64,000 bases of DNA from Eublepharis macularius (lineage: Eukaryota > Chordata > Lepidosauria > Squamata > Eublepharidae), in assembly GCF_028583425.1 (NCBI RefSeq), contig NC_072799.1:84368217-84432216 (forward strand), in the 5' to 3' direction. This document shows, piece after piece, positions 44,468-55,872 of the stretch. A program made the position numbers and the translations under genes. Within the stretch, counting starts at the first letter, position 1. Every line of letters begins with the position of its first letter. The notes below the pieces were generated by a model. It saw only the letters and a program-made list of their open reading frames with translations. It had not been told where the DNA came from and searched no databases.

Positions 44468-45249
44468 TTTTGAAGAGTTTAAAAATGAAAGGATTGATTG
44501 ATGGTACAATTCAGGTACTCCAAAGAAAGCCTTTTAATGTATAGAATTTCGAATGACAAACAGGAGGGGGGCACAAGGACCTCATTTCCCCTGTATCTCC
44601 TCCTCCACTATTTGTTCTTTCCCTTCCCTGGCAGCTCCCGTAGCCTTTCCCCCTTTCCTGCTTCGTTCTCTTCTTCCCACCCACCAGCTAATTTTCTTGA
44701 CCTGATCCCTTGTCTTCAGCTTCTCTTCCTTCCCTCCCTTCCTGGGGAAAGTCTTGCCGAGTTGCGCAGTACCTTCACCTGTTGTGTGATAGCCGCCGGC
44801 GCCAGGCCCTGTTGGCAGCAGACTAAATTATGTGGGTGGTGATGAGTCTCCAGTGGTTGTGCCTTGGCCTGTTCCTCACGAGTCCTCCAACATCAAGTAA
44901 AATGACGGCAGGGGGATAAGACCCTTCCCATGGCTGTTTTGGTCTCCAAGTCCACCCCTGCTCAGTGCCCCCATGGCTTTGCTTTAAAGAAACCAAGGAC
45001 TGGAAGATTTGCTGTGGTTGTCTGGCAGCCTCCAAAATGATGGCTGTCGCTCTTCTAAAAGCTACAGGCATTGTGTCTATTATTTTGAGGGTTTTAATTT
45101 CACCATTTATTTATTTTAGATTTCAGATTTTTCTACAAACTTGTGACTTCCTTGCCCCTCTATCTGTCCATTGCTCCATTTTGTGGATCTATTGATCTAC
45201 ACTCTATTGTCCATTTTGGAATAAGCTTGAGAAGTTGTTTTATCAGAAT

Positions 45250-45368
45250 CTGAAAAGTTGATGGTCTTATTTAATATCATTGTTGTTTTTATCTTTATTG
45301 TTGTTGCTTAATGTTATTATCCACTCTAAGCCCACTTGCGGCAAGAACAAGCTACAAATTTTAAAAAA
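45250..45368 (+). mobile_element. L2-like 3' tail
   Basis: TTAATGTTATTATCCACTCTAAGCCC..GGCAAGAACAAGCTACAAATTT resembles the CCGCCCTGAGCC..GGGCTATAAAT ends at 28700 and 52790. Confidence 0.45.
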
Positions 45369-45924
45369 TTTGTAATGTTGGGGAGTATTTGGGGGGGGTA
45401 GGTTAAGGGTTTCTTATAATACAATCTAGAAACATAAAAACAAAACCAAAATATCTCGTTTAAAAGGGCAGGACTTGATAACTTGCATATCTGTTGCACA
45501 GTCACAAAAAAAAGGTGAATGGGATGGAAGGGGTAGTAGTGAAATCATGCATGCAGGATCAGCCCTCGTGGAAGAAAGATGAAAAAATGTGTGTGTGGCT
45601 GTCTATACACATTTCTGAAGAATTTAAGTCTTTTCTCAGTGTTTAAAAAATGAATCATATGCATAGCGAGTAATATTTAATTCATCATTATAGACACAGT
45701 GAAAAGGCTGTTTTTCATTTCATTAATGTGAAAAGATATTCTAGAAATCATTCATTCCTTATTTAAAGCTTTTCTTTTTTGTAACTTTATGTATAGTAAA
45801 ACAGAGGAGCAGGCACTGTGATTCCTGTGAAGTTTAGTATAGCTGGGATTTCTTTAATTTGTTTGATTTTTGTCTTTTTAAATCTAGTTTCCCATTTTAA
45901 TCATTGCAGTATGGCACTGATACT

Positions 45925-45970
45925 GGTGCGTGCGTGCATGCGTGTGTGTGTGCATGCATGTGTGTGTGTA
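45925..45970. repeat. (TG)n-rich microsatellite
   Basis: Interrupted GTGCGTGCATGCGTGTGTG tract. Confidence 0.9.
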
Positions 45971-46151
45971 GACATTTATAATTGCATCAAATTATGAGTT
46001 GGGAAAAGATAGTTATAAATAGGATCAGTATAATGTTGTAGTATGCTTGCTGAGCGACAAGAACAAATCTAAGCCGTCCCAACTTGTTGCTCTTAAAATA
46101 TATTTGCACATTTTTTGCCATAGGGATGAAAAATGGGAAATGTGTGAGATA

Positions 46152-46354
46152 TAGGGTTGCACCCCTCAGGAGGTGGCAAGAGATCTCCCAGAATTATAAC
46201 TGATCTCCAACTGACAGAGATTAGTTCCCTTAGAGTAAATGACTGCTTAGGAGGGTAGACTGTATGGCATTATTCCCCACTGAGGCCCCTCCCTTCTGTA
46301 AACCCCACTTTCTCCAGTCTTCATCTCCAACATCTCCAGGAATTTCCCAACCTA
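46152..46354. mobile_element. hAT-like MITE, inverse of the 20285 family
   Basis: TAGGGTTGCACCCCTCAGG.. and ..GGAATTTCCCAACCTA; inner blocks AACTGATCTCCAACTGACAG and CATTATTCCCCACTGAGG. Flanks GTGAGATA and (G)GTGAGAAA suggest an 8-bp duplication with changes. Confidence 0.6.
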
Positions 46355-46430
46355 GGTGAGAAAATAAGCTACTGATTCCCAAGTCAGAACTTGGGAATCT
46401 CCTCCACTTTGATGTCTAGGCCTGTGCTTA

Positions 46431-46686
46431 GGGCTTTTTTTCTGAGAAAAGAGGTGGTGGAACTCAGAGGGTTGTCCTCGGAGAAAATGGTCACATGGCT
46501 GGTGCCCCCACCCCCGATCTCCAGACAGAGGGGAGTATAGATTGTCCTCTGCACCACTCAGTGGTGAGGAGGGCAATCTAAGCTCCCCTCTGTCTGGAGA
46601 TCAGGGGGCGGGGCCACCAGCCATGTGACCATTTTCAAGAGGTTCCGGAACTCCGTTCCCCTGCGTTCCAGCTGGAAAAAAGCCCT
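46431..46686. mobile_element. 256-bp foldback element upstream of SGCZ exon 2
   Basis: Flanked by an exact 11-bp duplication GCCTGTGCTTA (46420-46430, 46687-46697). Ends GGGCTTTTTTTCTGAG and CAGCTGGAAAAAAGCCC; arms AAAATGGTCACATGGCTGGTG / CACCAGCCATGTGACCATTTT and GATCTCCAGACAGAGGGGAG / CTCCCCTCTGTCTGGAGATC. No coding capacity. Confidence 0.85.
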
Positions 46687-47228
46687 GCCTGTGCTTATAT
46701 GTCTTTGCTTATTTCTTACAAGTTTATTAGTAGCTGAGGAACAGGTGGGATGGAAACAAGTTGACTTAGGCACTGTTTTTTCAAATTCAGAAAAGAAAGC
46801 TTCCTCTGAAGCTTGTCATGGATCCCTCAATAAGAAGATCATTCATGTCCAACAATACCTGTCCACAAAGATGGAATATTGTAAAAACAATAGGATGGGT
46901 CCCCCTCGAGACTATAAATATTGAGAAGTCTGCCTGCAAAGATAGAACTTTCTTAGTAAGCACCTTCGGCTCAACACAATGAAGGCAATCTGTTAGAATC
47001 TGCTACCTCATTGGCTGATACTAATACTCATTGGCTGATGGACAGTTTTGAAGGTTTGAGAAGGGTTATTGAAGGATGGTGTATTTAGTTTTCTCCTCCA
47101 GTGTTTTTTCCTTAGTCTTCCCGAGCTGAGATTAGCCCCATTAGGTGGAGAAGACAGATAAAGGAGAATTGGGGAAAAGGCTAAACGACCCCACAGCCCC
47201 TCTCCATTTAAAAAAAAAGATCAATTGG

Positions 47229-47594
47229 GAATCTCTCTACATCAGACATCTTACATGGGGAAGCTCAAGTGTAGGGAGACTCAACCGGGAAGCAGAGTTT
47301 AAAAGGACAGAGCTAACAGCTCTGTCAATTTCACCTCTCTACACTAGGGTAGTACAAAAAGACATAGCCAGCAAAGATCACTCCTCAGAGGGTTTTGTTA
47401 ATTTCATCTTTGCCTCCTAGAAGGCTCTGTCAATTTCACTTCCCCTTTGGGGTCTTTTTAAACTACCCTTGTATACAGAGGTGAAATTGACATAGCCTTT
47501 GACTCTGTCTTTTAAAGCTATGCTTCCTGGCTAACATCGCATCTCCCTGTACTCGAGCGTCCCCATGTAAGAAGCCTCACATAGAGAGACTCTG
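47229..47594. mobile_element. Foldback element ending ~140 bp upstream of SGCZ exon 2
   Basis: GAATCTCTCTACATCAGAC.. and ..CTCACATAGAGAGACTC are inverted; further arms CTTACATGGGGAAGCTCAAG / CTCGAGCGTCCCCATGTAAG and GTCAATTTCACCTCTCTACA / TGTATACAGAGGTGAAATTGAC. Each arm is about 160 bases. The open frame inside is accidental. Confidence 0.75.
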
Positions 47595-47708
47595 ATACTA
47601 CTAATTCAGTCTGAAAAAAACATGGGCAATGCCTAGTTTGGCCCATAATCAAACTCAGAAAGTGCTACTATAATGCCATAAGATAAAAAACTGGATCTTA
47701 TTTAAATG

Positions 47709-47735
47709 CTTTCATTTTTTCCCCATTTTTAACAG
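47709..47735 (+). promoter_or_regulatory. Splice acceptor of SGCZ exon 2
   Basis: A pyrimidine-rich tract (TTTCATTTTTTCCCC then ATTTTTAACAG) ends in AG immediately before the first exon codon. A TTTAAAT-like stretch lies just upstream and could hold the branch point, but this is not certain. A large foldback repeat ends about 140 bases upstream. Confidence 0.9.
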
Positions 47736-47930
47736 ATGACACGAGAACAGTACATACTAGCAACACAGCAAAATAATCTGCCAAGAACTGAAAACCCTCA
47801 ACTTTATCCAGTAGGAATTTATGGCTGGCGAAAGAGGTGCCTATACTTCTTTGTCCTCTTGCTGTTGGTAACCATGATCGTTAACTTAGCAATGACAATC
47901 TGGATACTAAAAGTTATGAATTTCACAGTG
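47736..47930 (+). CDS. SGCZ: Zeta-sarcoglycan, exon 2 (N-terminal tail and membrane anchor)
   Basis: This exon encodes 65 codons from [12 protein letters not shown] to KVMNFTV. Zeta-sarcoglycan is a type II membrane glycoprotein of the dystrophin-associated sarcoglycan complex in muscle. Residues 1-35 form the cytoplasmic tail, including the [14 protein letters not shown] block shared by gamma, delta and zeta sarcoglycans. Residues about 36-60 form the hydrophobic signal-anchor helix, and MNFTV begins the extracellular part. The tail [20 protein letters not shown] is characteristic of zeta; gamma and delta differ there. From memory the human protein differs in this exon only by A for P at residue 21. 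The exon follows AACAG directly and ends before GTAAGTAG; 195 bases, phase 0 on both sides. In known orthologues a short upstream exon supplies about 13 residues, so this ATG is either internal or an alternative start. No other sarcoglycan exon was seen in the window. Confidence 0.96.
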
Positions 47931-47938
47931 GTAAGTAG
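47931..47938 (+). promoter_or_regulatory. Splice donor of SGCZ exon 2
   Basis: GTAAGTAG directly follows the CACAGTG exon end, a near-consensus donor. The reading frame continues only a few codons into the intron before a stop, which supports the exon boundary. Confidence 0.92.
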
Positions 47939-48323
47939 AACCAAGAATGTGTTTCTTTGTAAATTCTAAGAGTCTGGGTGTTAGTTTGCTGCTCTCTCCA
48001 TTTATTCTCTGTATGGGCAAGGTTCGAGAATTTATCAGAGGCACCATTTCAGATTTCACTGGAAAGTCCAAATAGATAGTTCCATATAACTTCAAACACC
48101 GAATGTTTAGTATATTCAAGATTGAATTGCACAAAAGTTTCTATTTTTTTTAAAAAAGAGAAGTTGTTGTGGTCGCTTTCTTGTATCTCCTAATATCATT
48201 AGAAACATGATCAATTCAGGTCAATCACCACCTAATATATTAGTCATCCACTTAATTGTTTTAATCATTGTCATTTTTAGGGATAGGACAGATTTCTGCC
48301 AACCTTAATCTGGGCTGGAACCA

Positions 48324-48586
48324 GGGCTTTTTTTCTGGGAAAAGAGGTGGTGGAACTCAGTGGGTTGCCCTCAAAGAAAATGGTCACATGGCTGGTGGCC
48401 CCGCCCCCTGATCTCCAGATCTAAACTCCCCTCTGTTTAGATTGCCCTCCACGCCGCTTGGTGGCGCGGAGGGCAATCTAAACTCCTCTCTGTCTGGTGA
48501 TCAGGGGGCGGGGCCACCAGCCATGTGACCATTTTCAAGAGGTTCTGGAACTCTGTTCCACCATGTTCCAGCTGAAAAAAAGCCCT
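48324..48586. mobile_element. 263-bp foldback element downstream of SGCZ exon 2
   Basis: Exact 11-bp duplication GGCTGGAACCA (48313-48323, 48587-48597). Same family as 46431-46686: GGGCTTTTTTTCTGGGAAAAG to CAGCTGAAAAAAAGCCC. Confidence 0.86.
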
Positions 48587-49429
48587 GGCTGGAACCATAT
48601 TGTGTTGTGGGGCAAAAATCTTCAGTAGTTCAGAATCAGGACCCTTTCTTTCTAGTGAGATTCAGACTCATTATGGAAATATTGGGCACTCTCTGGTGCA
48701 GATATGCAGAGTTATTTTTGCTTCTCTTTTTCTCTCTCTCCCTCTCCCTCTCCCCCTCCACACACACACCTTTGAGTTCTTGGAATGGACAGACTAGGGA
48801 TAACTGGAAGAGCGCTGTCAAGCTTCATGGCTTTTTGGTGAAGTGTGGAATGAAATCATTTCTCTGTGTCAAGGCACCAGCATGGTCTATGGAAGTGTGA
48901 ACACTTTAGCAGTTCGTTGTAGGAACTGATCCTGTACCATTCCTTCCCTGGAATGGCATTTTGCAAGATGCCATGAGGAATTTGAGATCAGGCTCTATTA
49001 GATTCCCTATTCCAAAACTGTCTGATTCAGTGATTTGGCATTCTGATGAAAGATTTCTTCATCACAGACCTTTCATTATGGGATGTAGAGAAAAACCCAT
49101 ATCCTGCAACTAAAAGACCCTGATCTTACAAAGGAAATGCAACCGCTCCACATTTTGCTAGACCAGAAGACTATTAACAGGTGAAGGTGAAGGGTCTAGG
49201 GCTCCCTTTAGCTATGCCCAGAGCCAATTGCATCTATAATATGCCCCATTATATCAGAGATATAATCTAAAATGGAGATGTTCCACCAGGCATATGTTTG
49301 AGGCTGAGCTAGGGGTGAGTTTCCTGCTGGGGATTTTCCATCCGTGGGGCCACTGCTGCTCTTTACCTCCCACCCCATGGAAATGTTTTACTGGGGCTGG
49401 GAAAAAGTAGGCCACCATCTAGGATTGTC

Positions 49430-49565
49430 TTGTGACTGAACTGTTTATTTATTACGATTTTAATGTAAAAAATGTAATGTAAATGTAATCCTGATGTCAT
49501 CTGCTCTGAGCCCATTCATGGGGAGAGTGGACTACAGATTTAATCAATCAGTCAATCAGAATATT
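49430..49565 (+). mobile_element. L2-like 3' tail
   Basis: TGATGTCATCTGCTCTGAGCCC..GGGGAGAGTGGACTACAGATTTAATCAATCAGTC, comparable with other L2 ends here. Confidence 0.55.
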
Positions 49566-50397
49566 TTATCTGTGTTTGGGGAGGGGTTAACACTGGGGTA
49601 TTTTAAATAATTCAAAGATTTTTGATCCAGAGAGGGAACAGTGCTTCTACTTACTTCTTTCTGGGTTACAGACCTTCATAAAAGGAGGAAAGGTAATGAC
49701 TCCCCTCCACACCACCCCCATGCTGGTGCGTAGAACTAGTAAACTTACCAGAAACTTAGTTGTTCCTGATGGATCGTAACATGAGTCCAAAGCAAACATC
49801 CTTCCTTAGCAGTGCCCCTGATAATCATAAGAGATGTCTACTGTGGAATGAATACTCAGTCTTGGAGCGTTGTAGATTTACTGTGTAATTTTAAAAAGAG
49901 GTGACATACTATTTTCCTTCTGTCGTTTGTTTTGATAAAGTATTATTTGCCTTAGCGAAGAGAGTGTTTGTTATCTCTTTTTATCATACAAATCTACGGA
50001 ATGTGCACTTTGACAATCCCTTGGCTCTATTATCAGTACATTCATCGTGGTATTTTATGGATAACAATAACTTTTGTTTAGCAACGGTTAGTGTCTTCCT
50101 CATCACTGTAGATCTCCACTGCCTGTTTTGTGTAGCAAAATTTGGTGTGTAATAACGATGTGAAGATGATTGAGTAGTCTTAAATTCAGAATTAGTCCTG
50201 TGCATTATACAGATTCATGGCATATTAAAACACAGTCAAAGTGATGCTTAAAGGTGTCTTTGTGATACCGTTAAATATTATTTTGGTTATAGATACCAAA
50301 CAAACTGAAAGTGGGGCTGAGAGAAGGAGGAACATTCTGAAATTCTCAAGTTGCTCCCCAAAGTCTCTTTTTCCATGAGTCTTGTCTATAAGCTCTC

Positions 50398-50520
50398 AGT
50401 CATAGAATTATAGGGTTGGAAGGGACACCTAGGATCATCTAGTCCAACCCGCTGCACAGTGCAGGGAATTCACAACTACCTGCCCCCTTACCCCCCAGTG
50501 ACCCCTTCTTCCTGCCCAGA
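50398..50520 (-). mobile_element. CR1 LINE 3' end fragment
   Basis: TCATAGAATTATAGGGTTGGAAGGG, then ATCATCTAGTCCAACCC and CACAGTGCAGGGAATTCACAA, the inverse of a CR1 tail. Confidence 0.85.
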
Positions 50521-51439
50521 AGATGGCATGGAGGAAGCTTGTTTCTTCTCTCCCCACTTTCCTTTCTCCGTGTAACTGAGACCCAAACTAGACTCCCATC
50601 CCATACTATCCCACCTGCCAGTAAAGATCTACCTCTCAAACCTTGCTCTCTGTGCAACAAGAGACAGGGCATTTACTCTGGTGACACCTCACTTCTTAAA
50701 CACTGTCCCCCTTGAAGCTCACCTGGCACCTGCCTTAATTTATTTTAGGTGCTATGCCAAAGCACATCTGTGACCCCCCACCCCCCGCTACCCACCATAA
50801 ACCCATACTGGTTTAGGGCTACACAGGCAGGTAAGGGCAGTCCCCGTACCTCACCTATCTAACCTCTATTAATTGGGCAGAGATCTCTGGCCCAAATCCA
50901 CATCGGGTTCTCTTTCTTCTCTTTCCAGAGGCCCCACCAGACAGGCAGCTAATTCCCTACATGCCCCACCCCTCACCCAGCTACTGCCCAGGACTATTTG
51001 GGAAAGAAAGCCCAGTATTTACTTTCCTATATATGCTGCTATCATTTCATTAATTTAGGCCCCCTGGTTGTGACCAAAATGCTTGAGGTTCATGTGTGTG
51101 TTTTGTTTCCCCTTCAGCCATCCAGTTCAGCCAACAACTTTGAGCCAAGCGGGGTTAAAACATAAACAAGAATGACTTTTATTTACAAGATGTTTAAGAC
51201 AGGAGTGAATGATTTAAAAACACCTAGATATATTGTTGTTATAACAGAGGATTGTTATAGTATATAAGAACAGATGTCAATTGCCAGTTATATCTCTGTT
51301 GCCTCTTCTTAGCAGCTCTAAAATCTCCTCCTCCATGCTAACTGCCTTAATTGATCTTCCAGCATTCTGCCAGCTCTCATTGGCTGTTCCCCTGGAGAGG
51401 TAGAGCTGGAACTAGTCCTGTCTGTCACAACATCTTTTA

Positions 51440-51625
51440 ACCCAAGCTTTTAATTTGGAATTTTATATTACCATCTTTTTAATGGTCTTCTTCTGTTTTA
51501 TGACTAGTTTTTATGGTGTTTATGGCTTGTTATTAATGGCCTGATTTTAATATTGTGACTTGATTTTAACTATAAACTGCCTCCAGCAGGACTCAGAAGA
51601 GGCAGCATCTAAATATCCTTAAAAA
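51440..51625 (+). mobile_element. L2-like 3' tail
   Basis: TTTTAATGGTCTTCTTCTG..TAAACTGCCTCCAGCAGGACTCAGAAGAGGCAGCATCTAAATA. The preceding 51110-51430 has an AATAAA on the minus strand and may be an LTR fragment, but its ends are unclear. Confidence 0.45.
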
Positions 51626-52167
51626 ATAGATTAAGTAGACATTATAAGGGACATGACTTGGGACATCGGTGCCTGATACTACTTGCTTTCACAAGTAACA
51701 ATTCATATAAAGTGAGTTTACTCATCTAAAAAATTCTCTGGGTGGGTCCAAAACATAGTGAGGGGAGAGGGACGGGCTTCCAGTTTCCCTACTGCACCAT
51801 TTTCACCGGCAGAAACAGATACGGGGAAGGCTATTTGTCCCTTTCTCTGGCTTCATGTGTCCCCTGCAGCCATTTTTGTTGGAAAAAATTGATAAGTGAG
51901 GAAGCTGGAAGCCCTTCCTCTTCCCTCACAGTGCTCCAGAGCCCAACTGACCACTTTTTGGTAAGTAAACCCAGTTTAGATTAGTTGTTACATGTGACAG
52001 CGAGTCAGGTCAAGCACTTGTATCCTAACTTGTATCACTTGAAAAGTCTAGTTTGGCTCTGATACTCAGCTGTCCTCATCGTTCTTTGCTCCTGAAATAT
52101 ATTTAGTTCTCATCAGTTCTTTTGTGGTGGTTATATTTTTCTTTTGGTTACTTTCCAAAGGAATATT

Positions 52168-52310
<143 letters not shown>

Positions 52311-52739
52311 AATAATAGCCCTCCTTTCTCGCTGAGGTCCAAGGAGAATTACACAATGCAAGTGAAAAATACAATATGATCAACAACTAGGACATTCATT
52401 GAGCAAAGTACAATAATGAGCAGTAGTTTGGACATCCTGTGAAAGAGAAATAATAGGATATGGAAGAAGAAAATGAAAAAAATTCATAAAGCCAAGCACA
52501 GAGATGAAATCTTTCTACAACCAAGTCTAACTAATTTACATGGCCTGTTTAGCAACATGGAAACTCCCTAGTAATCCCATGTCTAGTCTCCTGCTGCGGG
52601 GGGGCTACATAAAGACCTGCCCCCTCATATGCAAAGTTACAGTGACAGCACCAGTTGTACCCCCTCTTCCCTTTGTTTATGTTATGTTGAGAAGAGTGGA
52701 GGAGGCTGCCATCTGGGGTCCGACTGTACATATTAATGA

Positions 52740-52895
52740 CTGATTTAAATGTATTTTAATGTATTTAAATGTTTTATCTTTGAATTATTACCCTGTTGTA
52801 ACCTGCCCTGAGCCTGCTTGCGAGGAGGGTGGGCTATAAATTAAATTGTTGTTGTTGTTGTTGTTGTTGTTAATACCACTACTAATAATAATAAT
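52740..52895 (+). mobile_element. L2-like 3' tail with (GTT)n
   Basis: TATTACCCTGTTGTAACCTGCCCTGAGCC..GGAGGGTGGGCTATAAATTAAAT, then eight GTT units. Confidence 0.65.
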
Positions 52896-53551
52896 GTCTA
52901 CATTATGAGACAGTATAGCAGACAGTGCCCAGCAGAGTAGTGTAAAGTCCTTGCCCCGATCAAAGCATCTCTGGGCTACTTCTTACAACACAGCCCTATA
53001 ATCTGGGTAGAAAGCCTTCTGGAATAATTCAGTTTTGCATAGTTTGTGGAAAGCAAAGAGAGTGGGAGCTTTCCTCACCTCTCCAGGCAGGCCATTTCAA
53101 AAGGTGGGAGCTACCACAGAGGAAGCACATGTGTGGGGAGCTGTTGATTTCGCCCAACTGCAGGGCAGTATCTGCAGGAGGTCCTGTCCAGATGAGTCAA
53201 GCTGCTATGATGGAACTTAGAGGGACAGGTGGTCACACAGATAGGACATGAAGGGCTTTGAACATGATAGTCATCATGACCTTCACTGGTAACTGATGGG
53301 AAGCCACTGGAGTGACTGCAGAATGGGAATGATATGCAGGCTCCATTTAGCTCCTTAGAGTAAACAAGCTGCAGCATTCTGCACCACCTGGAGTCTCCAA
53401 GTCAACTTTGAGGGGAGACCTATGTACAGTGCATTATAGTAGTCTAGTCTTAATGTTAATGTCCTGTAAATTCAGGTGGCCACATCACCTGTGTCATCTT
53501 CCAGGCAAGCCTGAGTTGTGAGAAGTCCTTTTTAGCAGCAGCATTTACTTG

Positions 53552-53685
53552 GTTTTTGTGGGTTTTACGGGCCGTATTGCCGTGGTCTTGGCATTGTAGT
53601 TCCTGACGTTTCGCCAGCAGCTGTGGCTGGCATCTTCAGAGGTGTAGCACCAAAAGACAGAGATCTCTCAGTGTCACAGTCACTT
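53552..53685 (-). mobile_element. Solo Penelope-type terminal repeat
   Basis: Single copy of the repeat in 4144-4409 and 35302-36518, inserted into the L2 with an exact duplication GCATTTACTTG (53541-53551, 53686-53696). Confidence 0.85.
53586..53656 (-). ncRNA. Hammerhead-ribozyme-like motif in solo terminal repeat
   Basis: Same core and stem II as 4271-4340, on the minus strand. Confidence 0.55.
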
Positions 53686-55324
53686 GCATTTACTTGCTTC
53701 TCTTGCAGTACCACCGGATTGAGTAACCCCTAAGCTCTTATTAGCCAGGGTCAACTGAACCCCATCAAAGGCTGGAAGCACAATGTCCTTCAAGATCTCT
53801 GCTTTTCTAACCAGCATCACTTCTGTCTTGTCTGGGTTCAATTTCAATTCATTTTTAACCAGTTGGCAACAGCTGTCAAGCAGGGATTCAGTACCTCTAC
53901 TCCATCACCAGAGGATTTGAATAATGAAATATAGAACTGGGTATCATCTGCATATTGATGACATCTAATTCCATAGCTGCACATGAGTTCTCTTAAAGGC
54001 TTTACATAGAGGTTGAATAGCATGGGGGATAAGATTGCATCTTGTGAAACTCCACACAATAATCCCCACAAGGCTAGCTGGTTGCTATTAGAAACCTTCT
54101 GAGTCTCTCCCATGATGAACGATTTAAACCAGTCGAAGGCATGGCCCTTGATACTTACTTCTGGCTCCAAATGCCTGAGCAGGAAGGCTGCAGATAAATC
54201 AGGAGGAAGAACAATGAAGCATGGCCTTTAGGCCATTTAGGCAGAAATCATCAATTAGAGCCGCCAGAGCTGTCTCCTTCTCATAGCCTGGCCTAAAACC
54301 AGACTGAAAAGGATCCAAATCACCAGAGTTGTCTAAGAAGGCCTGGAGTTGGTCAGCTATTGCTCTCTCAACCACCTTGCCCAGAAAGGGTAGATTAGAG
54401 ACTGGGCAATAAGTGGCTACATCGTTTTTTGTCTACAGATGTTTTTTTTAAGTAGTAAGAGGAGGATGTCCTGTTAGAGGAAAGGTGCCTTGAGCTAGTG
54501 ACTGATGTATGACAGCTATCAAGGGCTTCTTTACAAAGATTTTGGTAGCCAGGATGGGCAAGGATCACAGGTGCTAGAATTCTGTCAGTCTCTATCACTG
54601 TGACTGGATCAAAATTGTTCAGAAACAGACCAGATGGAGTGTTAAGTATTACTTCTGGCTCACCTATATTACATGTGGCATCCAGATCAGAGTATATTCG
54701 GGCTATTTTATCAGCAAAAAGATATGCAAAAGTATCACACCTAATTGTCTGTTCTTGACCCAGGGAAGGTTCAGATTTAGGGGCCAAATGGTGTTGAGAT
54801 TCCTTAAACAGTTGGGATGGGCGTGATTTAGCTGATGCAATGGTTTCAGAAAAGCAACATTTCTTTGCTGCAGTTGCTGGTGCTTCATACATCTTCCAGT
54901 GGCCTTTGTAGCATGCTCTATCAGTTTCAGCACAAGTTTTCCGCCAGCATCTTCCAAACATCTTCCAGTTGTCTTTAAATCGCCTATCACTGTGTTGAAC
55001 CACAGAGTCGGTTTCCTCTGCAAGGGAGGGAGGAGTCGGTGAGGAGCAATCTTGTCAATAGCTTTAAGGAGCTTCAGTTTCCATGCTACCATCTCAGCTT
55101 CAATAGGATCTGATTTTGGAATTCTAAAAATCCCCTAGCACATTTAGGAATCCAAGAGCATCCACGAGCCTTCGTGAGCAGACCAGTTTAGCTGGTGAGA
55201 TAACAGGGTCATATCCACCCTTGAGTTCACCAGGTAATGGTCTGTCCATGGGTCAGGGCTGAATCTCCAACTGTTAGAGAAGACCGTCCCCTCAAAGGCA
55301 GAGAGCAAAAGATCAAGTCCAAGG

Positions 55325-55872
55325 TAGGGTTGCCAGTCCCCTGCTGGAGGTGGGGGATGCCTTGCCCTTACTGCCCACCCCCCATCCCCGCTACCTGGCT
55401 GGCAGAGGAAAAGGTGGGAGAACACTTCTCCTGGGATGCACTCCCAGGCAGCACGGGCAATCTCCTGCGCCCCACAGTGGGACTATTTGGGGCCTAAATT
55501 GGCCTGCTGTGAAGTGCAGAAGCTCTCCAGGGCCCCCCACAGCACTCCCATGCTTCACAGTGGGCCGATCTCGGGCCCAAATGGGCCCAATTCAGCCCAC
55601 TCTAGAGTGTGGGAGCGCTGCCAGGAGGGCCCTGGAGAGCTCCTATGCTTCACAGCAGGCCAATTTAGGCTCCAATGGGCCTAATTTGGCCCCAAATGGG
55701 CTGAAATCGACCCGCTGCAGAGCATGGGATCATTCCTAAGGGCAGCATGATGACATCACATCCCAGAAGTGACGTCATCGCACTGCATGGGGGCGTGCAC
55801 AAAGACTGCAAAAAAGGCGAGTGCCAGGTTCCTTGCCTCCCATCCAGAGGGTGAGAAGGCCTGGCAACCCTA
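55325..55872. mobile_element. 548-bp hAT-like MITE, TAGGGTTGCC family
   Basis: Ends TAGGGTTGCCAG and CTGGCAACCCTA with an exact 8-bp duplication GTCCAAGG (55317-55324, 55873-55880). Contains repeats of CTTCACAGTGGGCCGATC-type units, about three in all. Inserted in the L2 at 52975-56040. Confidence 0.88.

Larger units (their letters stand above)
1..47735 (+). other. SGCZ: SGCZ first intron (3' part), inferred
   Basis: Inferred from the exon at 47736 and from the very large introns of SGCZ in other vertebrates. No other host exon is recognisable. The interval is mostly transposon-derived with islands of unclassified, presumably unique sequence at about 6545-6940, 7300-8340, 9200-10380, 16160-17080, 20750-21060, 25520-26400, 33330-34320 and 41270-42090, in which I see no gene. 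Confidence 0.7.

Noticed and set aside
46625..46924. 99-codon plus-strand frame upstream of SGCZ exon 2
   Set aside because: It starts inside a foldback element, has no splice context and resembles nothing known.
54395..55092. Host gene of about 200 codons on the minus strand
   Set aside because: The order endonuclease end, linker, YADD-box polymerase matches an L2 LINE broken by frameshifts.
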